Of a stretch of DNA of 64,000 bases, positions 37,769 to 46,487 are shown piece after piece. Below the pieces are notes generated by a model. That model made no database searches. It was not told the DNA's origin and saw only the letters and a program-made list of their open reading frames with translations. Location of the stretch: contig CAJOHX010000003.1 in assembly GCA_905234475.1 (NCBI GenBank), positions 1 to 64,000 of the forward strand, given 5' to 3'. Within the stretch, counting starts at the first letter, position 1; each line of letters starts with the position of its first letter. A program made the translations under genes and the position numbers. This DNA comes from an uncultured Bacteroidales bacterium (GTDB lineage Bacteria > Bacteroidota > Bacteroidia > Bacteroidales > UBA932).

Positions 37769-38541
37769 GGCTGCGGGAGATTATTGCCGCACTGGAGCGT
37801 CTCGCTCCGCTGCGGCTGCAGGACGAGTGGGACAACTCGGGCCTGCAGGTCGGTTTCCCGGAGTCGGAGATCTCCGGGGTCCTGGTGTGTCTTGATGTGA
37901 CGGAAATTATTGTCGCAGAGGCGATTGCTAAAGGGTGCAACCTGATTGTCTCCCATCATCCGCTGCTTTTCAAGGCGCTTCGGCAGGTGTCGGACGCGAC
38001 CTACCAGCAGCGTTGCGTGGTGCAGGCGCTCTCCGCCGGAATCTCCATTTATTCCGCCCATACCAGCCTGGACAATGCCCCCGGCGGGGTCAACCACAAG
38101 ATTGCCGGACTCCTGGGTCTGGAGAATCTGCGCTGGCTCGCGCCCATGGCGGGAGAGGAAGCCGGATCGGGCCTGGTCGGCGAACTGCCGGTCCCCGAAA
38201 CCGACAAGGATTTCTTCGCCCGCGTGAAGCAGCTGTTCGGCGTGGAGAGCCTGCGGCATTCCGCCCTGGACGGGCGGGAAATCCGGCGCGTGGCCCTCTG
38301 CGGCGGCGCCGGCGCATTCCTGCTGGGCGATGCCGTCCGCGCAGGAGCCGACTGTTTCCTCAGCGGCGAATTCCATTACCATGATTATTTCGAGACCGGC
38401 GGCATGCTGCTCTGCGAGCTGGGCCACTACCAGAGCGAGCAATACACGCAGGACCTGCTGCAGGACTATCTGGCAGCGGAGTTCCCGTCCCTGCACATAG
38501 AGCGTACCGCATTCAACACCAATCCGATCTGCTATGATTAA
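37765..38541 (+). CDS. NIF3/YbgI-type dinuclear metal protein
   Basis: A 258-residue NIF3-family protein (GTP cyclohydrolase 1 type 2 homologue). Metal-site segments are visible: NLIVSHHPLLF with the His pair, SAHTSLDNAPGGVNHKIA, and SGEFHYHDYFETG with GHYQSEQY near the end. The family forms hexamers with a two-metal site; its reaction in the cell is not settled. This is the short form without the inserted PII-like domain found in longer (about 360) relatives. It overlaps yqeY upstream (ATGA) and the thioesterase downstream by 8 nt. Confidence 0.92.
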   Translation: MRLREIIAALERLAPLRLQDEWDNSGLQVGFPESEISGVLVCLDVTEIIVAEAIAKGCNLIVSHHPLLFKALRQVSDATYQQRCVVQALSAGISIYSAHTSLDNAPGGVNHKIAGLLGLENLRWLAPMAGEEAGSGLVGELPVPETDKDFFARVKQLFGVESLRHSALDGREIRRVALCGGAGAFLLGDAVRAGADCFLSGEFHYHDYFETGGMLLCELGHYQSEQYTQDLLQDYLAAEFPSLHIERTAFNTNPICYD

Positions 38542-39283
38542 GCTGGACGACAAGTTCTCCGAAGAGACCCTGGCCACCTGCTACATGGTGGACTGCCGCA
38601 AATACCTGCGCCCGAGTGCCTTTTTGGACATGGCGCAGCACATGGCCGTGTTCGGCGCGGACCGGCTCGCCTTCGGTGACGACCAGCTCGGCCCGCATGG
38701 CTGCGCCTGGGTGGTCGCGCGGCAACATGTCCGCTTCGAGCGTCCGTTCCTCCATAAAGAGAAGGGACGTGTCGTGACCTGGCACAAGGGACTCCAGGGC
38801 CTGTTTTTCCTACGTGATTATCTGCTGCTGGGCGTCGATGGCGAGCCCGCCGTGCGCTCTACCAGTTCCTGGGTGGTGATGAACATCGCCGAGCGCCGCG
38901 TCGTGCGGCCCGATTTTCTGACGGAGTTCGTCTCCATGGAGCCGCAAAGCACGGACCACGCCATCGAGGAGCCTGCTGCCAAGGTCGTACTGCCCCGCGA
39001 GGCGGAGATGACGCAGATTGGCGCGCACCGCGTGCAGTTCTCCGACGTGGACTACAACCACCACGCAAACAATGTGAAGTATACCGCTTGGGCGATGGAT
39101 GCGCTTCCTGAAGAGTTGGTTTATAATAAACTCCTTAAAGAACTGACCATCAACTTTAACCGCGAGGCGCGCCCCGGCGAGACTGTGACTCTCTGGCATG
39201 CCCTTGCGCCCGACGGCGCCCACATTATCGAGGGTCGCGTAGACGACCATCAGGTGTTCATCGAAAAGCTGCTGTTCCAGTGA
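38534..39283 (+). CDS. Acyl-ACP thioesterase (FatA/FatB-like)
   Basis: A 249-residue double-hotdog thioesterase, which releases fatty acids from acyl carrier protein. The second hotdog has the catalytic-type segment QFSDVDYNHHANNVKYTAWAMD (Asp, Asn, His pattern), and the first has LRPSAFLDMAQHMAVFGADRL. The ending REARPGETVTLWHAL is also typical. It is the third gene of the tightly overlapping set yqeY-nif3-thioesterase-retropepsin and its stop overlaps the next GTG start. Confidence 0.9.
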   Translation: MIKLDDKFSEETLATCYMVDCRKYLRPSAFLDMAQHMAVFGADRLAFGDDQLGPHGCAWVVARQHVRFERPFLHKEKGRVVTWHKGLQGLFFLRDYLLLGVDGEPAVRSTSSWVVMNIAERRVVRPDFLTEFVSMEPQSTDHAIEEPAAKVVLPREAEMTQIGAHRVQFSDVDYNHHANNVKYTAWAMDALPEELVYNKLLKELTINFNREARPGETVTLWHALAPDGAHIIEGRVDDHQVFIEKLLFQ

Positions 39284-40263
39284 TCGCATTGCGGAAATCC
39301 ACGCTGCTCGCCTGCACGCTCCTTTTCTCGATAACCATGTCGGGCGGGCCGGCAGATTCCGATTATTCCCGTTTTGTAAGAAGGAGCCTGGACCGGACGG
39401 ACTATCGGTATTGGAGCCTCATCTCCGAACTCCCTCCTACGGAAGCTGTCTGGCCGGGAGACCGGGTTACGGTTCCCTTCAAACAGCTTGGGCAGCCGGG
39501 ACACACCCTGTACGGGGTTGAAGTCTCGGTCAATGGCCGGGAACTGACCGGAAGCCTGGACAACTGTGCATCGGATTACTGCGAGACTTCCCCGGAGATC
39601 GCTGAAGCGCTGGGTATCAGGCCGATAGGAAAGAAGATCAAGATCAACGGAAACAGACGCGCGCAATCGTATATCGGAATCGCCGATTCGCTGTCGCTGG
39701 GAGACCTGGTCGTCAGGAATGTGCTGTTCTCCGTGTCCGATTCCTTCGTCTCGATCGGCGAGGCTCTCTCCATCGATCTGGTCATCGGAGACAACGTGTT
39801 CCGCCAGACAGGCGATCTGATTATCGACAACACAGAGGAAAGCGTCACCTTCTCGAGGTACACGCTGGATCTGTGCCCCAATGTCCTTCGGGCTTATCCG
39901 GAACACGATTACTACGTCGAGGCATCCCAGGACGGAAAGGAGGTGATGATGCTCCTGGATTTCGGCAATACGAATACGTACATGAACGTACGCTTCGTCG
40001 AGAAATACCCGCCAGATGAGCCTTATGCCGAATCCACGACCCGGATTACCATGCAGGACCGGACCTGGACGACGAAATCCTACCTCATGGAGAAGCCGCG
40101 CTTTGAGCTGTTTGGCACGGCATGCGAATGGGACCGGATCGATATCTGGCTGGAGGGCTATGGCGGGAGGCGGGGCCTCGGGAGTTTCGGCGCGGATATG
40201 CTCCGTCAGTACAGGCTTGTCGTCTTCAATGCCCGGCAGCAGTACCTGCAGTTGACAAGGTAG
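39280..40263 (+). CDS. Two-lobed retropepsin-like aspartic protease homologue (divergent active sites)
   Basis: A 327-residue exported protein. The GTG start at 39280 overlaps the thioesterase stop (GTGA), and a hydrophobic N-terminus (STLLACTLLFSITM) suggests a signal peptide. Two similar halves are visible. Half 1 has LTGSLDNCASDYCETSPEIA and ends in IGDNVFRQTGDLIIDNTEE. Half 2 has MMLLDFGNTNTYMNVRFVE and ends in FGADMLRQYRLVVFNAR. In retropepsin-like proteases the first segment is DTGAS-type and the last is LGxDxLRxF. Here both catalytic-position Asp residues remain, but DTG is DNC in half 1 and DFG in half 2. It could be a divergent protease or an inactive binding protein. The gene is somewhat less GC-rich than its neighbours. 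Confidence 0.6.
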   Translation: MIALRKSTLLACTLLFSITMSGGPADSDYSRFVRRSLDRTDYRYWSLISELPPTEAVWPGDRVTVPFKQLGQPGHTLYGVEVSVNGRELTGSLDNCASDYCETSPEIAEALGIRPIGKKIKINGNRRAQSYIGIADSLSLGDLVVRNVLFSVSDSFVSIGEALSIDLVIGDNVFRQTGDLIIDNTEESVTFSRYTLDLCPNVLRAYPEHDYYVEASQDGKEVMMLLDFGNTNTYMNVRFVEKYPPDEPYAESTTRITMQDRTWTTKSYLMEKPRFELFGTACEWDRIDIWLEGYGGRRGLGSFGADMLRQYRLVVFNARQQYLQLTR

Positions 40264-40264
40264 T

Positions 40265-40347
40265 TCATCCAGAAAACCCCGGGTGTTTCTGGTCAATGTG
40301 GCCTATTTGCAAGGGGTTGTCCAGGATTCCCGGGGTTTTCTGGATGA
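40265..40347. repeat. Nested inverted-repeat element between convergent genes
   Basis: TCATCCAGAAAACCCCGGG (40265-40283) is a perfect 19-bp inverted match to 40329-40347, with 45 nt between. Each arm is also close to a palindrome by itself (CCAGAAA...TTTCTGG on the left, CCAG...CTGG on the right). It fills the whole gap between the retropepsin-like gene and the convergent S9 peptidase. It could end transcription from both sides, but no T-runs follow, so it may instead be a mobile palindromic element. Confidence 0.65.
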
Positions 40348-40361
40348 TAATCTTTCAGTGG

Positions 40362-42584
40362 TTATTTCATCCAACGGTCCAGCCAGTCGTAGAAGACGCG
40401 GTGCCAGTAGAGGGAGTTCTGCGGCTGGAGGATCCAGTGGTTCTCTTCGGGGAAGACCACGAGCTTGGAGGGGACACCCATCATCTGGGCGGCATTGAAA
40501 GCCGCCATGCCCTGCTCGTAGGGGATGCGGTAGTCCATCATGCCGTGGATGCAGAGGATCGGGGTGTGCCACTTCGTGACCATGCCGGAAGGGGAGTTGG
40601 CGTAGTGGCGCTGTGCCTTGGGCGTGCTGGCATAAGGCGCACCGGCCTGCTGCATGCCGCCGAAGGTGATCCCGTCACGGGCCGGGCCGATGCCCAGGGC
40701 CGGGTCGTAGGCGTACTCGGTCAGGCCGCCGTTGTCCCAGTTGGCAAACCACATCTCCTCGGTGGTGAACCAGAGCTGCTTCTCGTCGAAAATGCCGGCG
40801 TGGGCGATGAAACAGTCGTAGAGGTCGCCGTGCAGGCCCTCGAGCATGTAGGCGGAGTAGCCGCCGTAGGAGGCGCCCACGCAGGCGAGTTTATTTACGT
40901 ACGGTTGGCCCTTGATGTAGCGCCCGGCGCTGAGGTAGTCCTGCATGTTGAGTCCCGGGTAGTCGCCGGAGATCTGCTCCTTCCAGGCCTGGCCGAAGGC
41001 GGTGGTGCCGCGGCGGTTCGGGAGGATGACGATATAGCCCTGCTGGGCCATCAGGCGGTAGCACCAGCGGTAGCTCCAGTCCTGCGAATTGGAGCCCTGC
41101 GGGCCTCCGAGCACGATTTCGATGGCCGGGTACTGCTTCGCCGGGTCGAACTGCGGGGGATAGAGGACCCAGCAGAGCATCTGCTGGTGGTCCACCGTCT
41201 CCACGAACACACGCTCGTCGCGCACGTCCGCAAGCTGATCGAAGATGTGCTGGTTCTCATGGGTAATCTGCTCGAAGCTGACGCCCTCCTCGGTAATCAT
41301 CACGGAGACGAGCTCAGTGGGGAATTTCAGGCAATAGTAGGAGGCGAGCAGCTGCACGCCGTCCTTGCGGTCCAGTACGGCGAAGGGGGAGAAGAAGTCG
41401 AAATCCCAGTCCGGCGCGGTGATGCGCTGGGCGTCGCCGCCCAGGTCGGCGCAGTAGAGCGCCTGGATGCCCTCGCCCACGAGGGTGTTGAAGAAGAGCT
41501 CGTTGTTGTGCCACACCAGGTCGGCCACGTCGTGGTCGAAGTCCGGCAGCAGCTCGCGGATATTCTGTACGCGCAGGCCGAAGTTCTGCCCGTCCGCTTC
41601 ATCTTCAAGCGATTCGACGTCAGCGACAAACAGGCGCTGGCGGTCGGCCTCGTAGCCGTCGCGCTCCATGGAGATCCAGGCGATGTGGCGGCCGTCGGGG
41701 CTCCAGACGGGGGAGGCGTCGTAGCCGCCGTCGGTCTTGACATCGAGGGTCTCGCCCGTGAGGATGTCATAGATGTAAATCCCGCAGTTGGTGCTGAAGG
41801 CGTACTGCTTGCCCGTCTTCTTGCGGCAGGAATACACGATGTGGCGGCCGTCCGGCGCCCAGTCCAGCTGCTCTGCGCCGCCGAAAGGCTCGGTCGGGAG
41901 CTCGAACAGGTTGTCGGTGCCGAGGATGTCCACGGAATTCTCCGGGGTGATCTGCTTCTTGCCGAGCGCTGCCACGTAGGTGCGCGGGACTTCGGTCACC
42001 CAGTGGTCCCAGTGGCGGTACATCAGGTCTTCGGTGGCGTAGGCCTGCGCCTTGTCCAGGGCGGGATCGCTGTCCGCAGGCTGCTGGAGGGCGGTGTTCT
42101 TGATGCTGCTTACGTAGAGCACCTGGGTCTGGTCCGGGGAGAGCTTGAAGTCGCTGATCCCGGCGGGGACGTCGCTGAGCTGCACCCGCTTGCCGAGTTT
42201 ATTGCCCTTGAGCGGAGCCTTCCAGAGCTGTCCGCCCTGCAGGAAATAGATGCTCTTGCCGTCCAGGCTCCAGCGGGCGCCGCTGACGCTCTTGGCGTAG
42301 CGGGTGAGCTGGACCTTGTCGCTGCCGTCGGGGTTGCAGAGGAACAGGTTGCGGCAGCTGCGGTTGTCGGGGATGGAGGTATAGGAGACGCCGTACAGGA
42401 TCCGGCTCCCGTCGGGGGAGAGCTGGGGATCGGACAGGCGGCCGAGGGCGAGCAGCGTCTCGGGGGTCATCACGCCGTCCTCGATCTGGATCCCGGACGG
42501 GCCGATGTAGCCGCTGCCCTCATCTTTCTGGGTGCAACTGATAGCCATAACAAGACAGGTAATAGCGATGAATACTCGTTTCAT
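40362..42584 (-). CDS. S9 family serine peptidase (prolyl oligopeptidase type), lipoprotein
   Basis: A 740-residue peptidase. The start at 42584 gives a lipoprotein signal with lipobox AISC (MKRVFIAITCLVMAISC); the track ORF adds 31 residues from the promoter. The N-terminal half is a WD40-like beta-propeller with repeats such as LSPDGSRILYGVSY, LSPDQTQVLYVSS and WSPDGRHIAWISM. The C-terminal alpha/beta hydrolase has the nucleophile motif GASYGGYSAY, the Asp in IHGMMDYRIPYEQG and the His in PEENHWIL. It resembles dipeptidyl or acylaminoacyl peptidases and would act in the periplasm or on the cell surface. A TACATTTG box (42612-42619, minus strand) precedes the start. Confidence 0.93.
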   Translation of the reverse strand: MKRVFIAITCLVMAISCTQKDEGSGYIGPSGIQIEDGVMTPETLLALGRLSDPQLSPDGSRILYGVSYTSIPDNRSCRNLFLCNPDGSDKVQLTRYAKSVSGARWSLDGKSIYFLQGGQLWKAPLKGNKLGKRVQLSDVPAGISDFKLSPDQTQVLYVSSIKNTALQQPADSDPALDKAQAYATEDLMYRHWDHWVTEVPRTYVAALGKKQITPENSVDILGTDNLFELPTEPFGGAEQLDWAPDGRHIVYSCRKKTGKQYAFSTNCGIYIYDILTGETLDVKTDGGYDASPVWSPDGRHIAWISMERDGYEADRQRLFVADVESLEDEADGQNFGLRVQNIRELLPDFDHDVADLVWHNNELFFNTLVGEGIQALYCADLGGDAQRITAPDWDFDFFSPFAVLDRKDGVQLLASYYCLKFPTELVSVMITEEGVSFEQITHENQHIFDQLADVRDERVFVETVDHQQMLCWVLYPPQFDPAKQYPAIEIVLGGPQGSNSQDWSYRWCYRLMAQQGYIVILPNRRGTTAFGQAWKEQISGDYPGLNMQDYLSAGRYIKGQPYVNKLACVGASYGGYSAYMLEGLHGDLYDCFIAHAGIFDEKQLWFTTEEMWFANWDNGGLTEYAYDPALGIGPARDGITFGGMQQAGAPYASTPKAQRHYANSPSGMVTKWHTPILCIHGMMDYRIPYEQGMAAFNAAQMMGVPSKLVVFPEENHWILQPQNSLYWHRVFYDWLDRWMK

Positions 42585-42611
42585 GATGCGGTCATTCTGG
42601 TAATAGGATTG

Positions 42612-42619
42612 CAAATGTA
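42612..42619 (-). promoter_or_regulatory. -7 box of S9 peptidase gene
   Basis: TACATTTG on the minus strand, 27 nt before the ATG at 42584. It is divergent from the recG box 23 nt away. Confidence 0.5.
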
Positions 42620-42642
42620 ATAAAAATCGGCCGGATTTTTCG

Positions 42643-42650
42643 TATATTTG
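42643..42650 (+). promoter_or_regulatory. -7 box 5 nt upstream of recG start
   Basis: TATATTTG ends 5 nt before the recG ATG at 42656, so a transcript from it would start at about the start codon. No -33 match is clear. Confidence 0.55.
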
Positions 42651-42655
42651 TAGGT

Positions 42656-44803
42656 ATGGCAAGGGAACTGGAGACAAGCATACAGTACCTCAGCGGGGTG
42701 GGCCCCAAGCGGGCCGCGCTGCTGCAGCGTGAGCTGGGGATCGAGACGCTCTCGGACCTGATCCACCTGTATCCCTTCCGCTACATTGACCGCAGCGGCA
42801 TCACGCCCATCGCCGAGGTCGCCCCCGACCTGGCGCACGTCCAGCTGCAGGCCACGGTGGTGCGCCGCACCCTCTACGGCCCCGCCGGATCCATTGTTTC
42901 CCAGGATACGAACCCCATCCATTTCGGCGCCTGCAAGCGCCTGTCGGTCATCGTGCAGGACGCCTCCGGCGAGATGGAGGTGGTCTTTTTCAAGGGCATC
43001 AAGTGGAACTACCAGCGGCTTGTGCCCGGCGGCACCTTCCTCTTTTTCGGCAAGCCGCAGGCCTTCGGCACGCGGCTCAACATCGTCCATCCCGAGGTGG
43101 ACGCCGCGCGGGAGGGGGACGCTTCGCAGGGCACGCTCACGGGCGTGTATCCGAGCACGGAGAAGCTCAAGAACGGCGGCATCACCGGCAAGGTGATGTG
43201 CAAGCTGCAGTCCGCCGCCCTCACGCTCTGCCTCCCGGAGATCCAGGAGACGCTCCCGGAATACGTCATCCGCGATAACTCCCTGGTGTCGCTGACCTAC
43301 GCGCTGCGCAACATCCATTTCCCGAAGGACAGCTATGCCCTCCAGAAGGCCACCTACCGGCTCAAGTTCGAGGAATTGTTCCTGCTGCAACTGTCGCTGC
43401 TCAAGCAGAAATACATCCGTTCGCGCGGCGAGCGCGGGCTGCCGATGCCCAAAGTGGGGGCGGACTTCCACGCCTGTTACAACGCCCTCCCGTACACGCT
43501 CACGGGCGCGCAGCAGCGCGTCATCAAGGAGATCCGCGCGGACCTGATGAGCGGCCACCAGATGAACCGGCTGCTGCAGGGCGATGTGGGGTCCGGCAAG
43601 ACGATGGTGGCGGTGCTGAGCTGCCTGATGGCCATCGGAAACGGCTTCCAGACCTGCATCATGGCGCCTACCGAGGTGCTGGCGCAGCAGCATTATGCCA
43701 ATATCCAGAAGTATCTGAAGCCTACTTCTGTGCAGTGTGCGCTGCTGACCGGCAGCACGCCGCAGAAGGAGCGGCGTGCCATCCACGCCGCCCTGGAGGA
43801 CGGCTCGCTCGGCATCCTCGTCGGCACACACGCCCTCCTGGAGGACAATGTCGTCTTCCGCAACCTTGGCCTTGCCGTCATTGACGAGCAGCACCGCTTT
43901 GGCGTCGATCAAAGATCCAAGCTCTGGAATAAGGGTCCCGACCGCGTGCCTCCGCATGTCCTGGTGATGACGGCGACGCCGATTCCGAGGACGCTGGCGA
44001 TGACGCTGTACGGCGACCTGGACGTGTCGGTGATCGACGAGATGCCGCCGGGCCGCAAGCCCGTGCAGACGATGTGCATCGGACAGAACCGCCGGGCGGC
44101 GATGTACAAATTCATGCGGGAGGAGATCGCCCGCGGCCGGCAGGTGTTCGTGGTCTACCCGCTGATCTTCGAGAGTGAAAAGATGGACCTGCAGAACCTG
44201 GAACAGGGCTACGAGGAGATCGTCCGCGCCTTCCCGCTGCCGGACTACAAGGTGGCCATCGTCCACGGGCAGCAGACCAATGAGGAGAAGAACTTCAACA
44301 TGTCCGCGTTCGTGGCGGGCCGCGCCAACATCCTGGTCTCTACCACGGTGATCGAGGTGGGCGTGGATGTGCCGAACGCCTCCGTGATGGTCATCGAAAG
44401 CGCCCAGCGCTTCGGCCTGAGCCAGCTCCACCAGCTGCGCGGCCGCGTGGGACGTGGCGCTGAGAAGTCCTACTGCATCCTGGTCAAGGACGTCAAGACG
44501 TCCAAGGAAGCCCAGCAGCGTCTGGACCTGATGTGCGCCACGGAGGACGGCTTCGAGATCGCCGAGCAGGACATGAAGATGCGCGGTCCGGGCGACCTCG
44601 AGGGCACGCAGCAGAGCGGCCTGCCCATCAACCTGGGGCTTGCTTCGCTCGCGAAGGACGGCCGCCTGCTTGAAGAGGCGCGCCGCTACGCTACGACGAT
44701 CCTCGACGCGGATCCCACGCTCGAGGCGCCGCAGAACGCCCCGCTGCTTCGCGAACTCCGCAAAAATAAATACGAGATAAAAGACTACAGCAAAATCTCC
44801 TAG
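42656..44803 (+). CDS. recG: RecG ATP-dependent DNA helicase
   Basis: A 715-residue branch-migration helicase that acts on stalled forks and recombination intermediates. The N-terminal wedge/OB domain (VGPKRAALLQRELGIETLSDLIHLYPFRY) is followed by superfamily 2 motifs: Walker A QGDVGSGKTMVA, MAPTEVLAQQH, GTHALLE, DEQHRFGVDQR, MTATPIPRTLAM, STTVIEVGVDVPNASVM and QLHQLRGRVGRG. Length is normal. Its stop overlaps the convergent DUF2207 stop by 4 nt (CTAG), leaving no room for a terminator. Confidence 0.97.
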   Translation: MARELETSIQYLSGVGPKRAALLQRELGIETLSDLIHLYPFRYIDRSGITPIAEVAPDLAHVQLQATVVRRTLYGPAGSIVSQDTNPIHFGACKRLSVIVQDASGEMEVVFFKGIKWNYQRLVPGGTFLFFGKPQAFGTRLNIVHPEVDAAREGDASQGTLTGVYPSTEKLKNGGITGKVMCKLQSAALTLCLPEIQETLPEYVIRDNSLVSLTYALRNIHFPKDSYALQKATYRLKFEELFLLQLSLLKQKYIRSRGERGLPMPKVGADFHACYNALPYTLTGAQQRVIKEIRADLMSGHQMNRLLQGDVGSGKTMVAVLSCLMAIGNGFQTCIMAPTEVLAQQHYANIQKYLKPTSVQCALLTGSTPQKERRAIHAALEDGSLGILVGTHALLEDNVVFRNLGLAVIDEQHRFGVDQRSKLWNKGPDRVPPHVLVMTATPIPRTLAMTLYGDLDVSVIDEMPPGRKPVQTMCIGQNRRAAMYKFMREEIARGRQVFVVYPLIFESEKMDLQNLEQGYEEIVRAFPLPDYKVAIVHGQQTNEEKNFNMSAFVAGRANILVSTTVIEVGVDVPNASVMVIESAQRFGLSQLHQLRGRVGRGAEKSYCILVKDVKTSKEAQQRLDLMCATEDGFEIAEQDMKMRGPGDLEGTQQSGLPINLGLASLAKDGRLLEEARRYATTILDADPTLEAPQNAPLLRELRKNKYEIKDYSKIS

Positions 44804-46485
44804 CGTCCGCCGCCGCCGTGACCGCCGCCGCTGAAGCCGCCGCCACCGCCGAAGGAGGTGTGGCCGCCGTAGCCGCCGCTGCTGCCGCCGGAGAAGGTCG
44901 AGGCGACGTAGGAGGTCCGGGCGCTGGTGATGGCGCGCGAGAGGGTGTCCATGTTGTAGAGCACGGAGCTGAAGGTACCGTAGTCGTAGCCCACCGTCTT
45001 CTTGAAGAGGACGGGATCGATGTCCTTGAGCTGCCTGGCCACCTTGTCGGCCACGCCGAGCAGGGCGCCGAACACGAGGTACTCCTGCCACAGGTGCACC
45101 TCGATGGTGCTGCGTTCGCCGGTGAGGGTGAAGTCTTCGAGGAACTTGCGGAAGCCCAGCAGGTTGCGGGCCTCGGCCTGGCCGGAGCTGGTATAATGCG
45201 TCCTGACGTCCATCCAGCCCTTGTCGCGGAGCGTCCGGGAGCCCGTGGACTGGACCTTCTCCGTCCAGGAGTAGAGCCGCCGGGAGTTCCTGTTGGACCA
45301 GCTGGAGAACTCCTTGTCCTGCAGGATGCGGTCGGAGCCGGAGGCTTCGAGCATCATGCTCCAGAGCTCGCTCCCGACGGAATCGATGGGCTCCTTGCCG
45401 GTTTTGTCCTGGGCGAATGTGATCTCGACCCTGCCTTTGGCGTCCTTTTGGACGTCCAGGTAGCCCTTGTAGATCATGCGGAGGATCTCCGCGGAGGCGA
45501 GGGCGTTCTTCTTGCGGTCTTCGCCCAGGCGGGTGAGGGTGTAGTCGGAGGCGATGAGGTCGCCGCCGAAAGGCACCTCGCGGCACCAGCCGATTGAATT
45601 GGGATCGGTGCCGAGGATCTTCTTCTTGTCGCGCTTGGAGACCTTGCCTGAGGCCTTGCGGATGGCCTTGCGGCCGAGCAGGTACATGACCAGCATGGTG
45701 AAGAATGCGGCCATGTCGCTCACTTCGTCCTCGTCTTCTCCGCTATAGCTGTCGCCGAAATCGGCGCCCTCCATGGCGGTTGTCAATACGTCGCTGAATT
45801 CGCGGTCCTGTACGCTGGGGGAATTGAAAATGCCCTTGTTGAAACGAAGCAGCGAAATCACGGAGCTATAGTAGCTGAAAGGCCCGGAGGACTCATAGAC
45901 AATGCTGCCGTCTTCCGCAAATGCGAGCGTGCCGTCGAAGCCGAAGCCCCAGGCACGGGTGTTGGTCGTGTCCAGCTTGACGCCCAGTCCTTCGGAGGGC
46001 TTGATCGTCACGCGGACATGCTGCGGGGGAGCGGCGAGTTCGTCGGTGACGAACTGCATGTGGAGCATGTCGTAGTCGTTGAGGGTCTTGACCGTGTTGG
46101 TCATGATGTACAAGGGCTCGAAGACATGGTCACCGTATTCGCCGATGCCCCAGCAGAGCTCCACGCCGCGCGATTTGTGCACGATGCCGAAACGGCCGGC
46201 CTTCTGCTTGCGGCTGCGGTCCACATCCCACTCGCCGTCGTCGGACAGCTCCTTGCCGTCGCTGAAGACGGTGAAATCCCGGATCTGGATGTCGCCGAGG
46301 TTCTCCCGGGGGAGGTACCACTCCGTGATCTCGTCGCCCGTATTGACGTCCCATTTCTCGTGGATGAGGGCCTCTCCGTTCTTGAAGAGGGTCACCACGA
46401 TGTCCACGTCGCGGACTTTCTGTTCACGGGCAAAGACGGCAAAGGTCGAAACCAATGCCGCCATGAGGGCAAGCCATTTTCTCAT
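44800..46485 (-). CDS. DUF2207 membrane protein with glycine-rich tail
   Basis: A 561-residue exported membrane protein. A signal peptide (MRKWLALMAALVSTFAVFA) leads into the DUF2207 beta-rich domain (VRDVDIVVTLFKNGEALIHEKWDV). One central membrane segment (MAAFFTMLVMYLLG) is followed by a cytoplasmic-type domain with repeated helices, then a second hydrophobic part (YLVFGALLGVADKVARQL) and a low-complexity tail SGGSSGGYGGHTSFGGGGG. DUF2207 proteins commonly sit next to LemA, as here (2 nt gap after lemA). The pair probably acts at the membrane; function unknown. Confidence 0.88.
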   Translation of the reverse strand: MRKWLALMAALVSTFAVFAREQKVRDVDIVVTLFKNGEALIHEKWDVNTGDEITEWYLPRENLGDIQIRDFTVFSDGKELSDDGEWDVDRSRKQKAGRFGIVHKSRGVELCWGIGEYGDHVFEPLYIMTNTVKTLNDYDMLHMQFVTDELAAPPQHVRVTIKPSEGLGVKLDTTNTRAWGFGFDGTLAFAEDGSIVYESSGPFSYYSSVISLLRFNKGIFNSPSVQDREFSDVLTTAMEGADFGDSYSGEDEDEVSDMAAFFTMLVMYLLGRKAIRKASGKVSKRDKKKILGTDPNSIGWCREVPFGGDLIASDYTLTRLGEDRKKNALASAEILRMIYKGYLDVQKDAKGRVEITFAQDKTGKEPIDSVGSELWSMMLEASGSDRILQDKEFSSWSNRNSRRLYSWTEKVQSTGSRTLRDKGWMDVRTHYTSSGQAEARNLLGFRKFLEDFTLTGERSTIEVHLWQEYLVFGALLGVADKVARQLKDIDPVLFKKTVGYDYGTFSSVLYNMDTLSRAITSARTSYVASTFSGGSSGGYGGHTSFGGGGGFSGGGHGGGGR

Positions 46486-46487
46486 TC

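Noticed and set aside
44818-44890. Dense GCC/CCG repeats as a DNA repeat
   Set aside because: They encode the glycine-rich tail of the DUF2207 protein, a normal feature of that family.
42581-45586. A 1001-residue minus-strand ORF opposite recG
   Set aside because: It is antisense to recG and out of frame with DUF2207, with Arg/His/Leu-rich shadow composition. It is a product of high GC.
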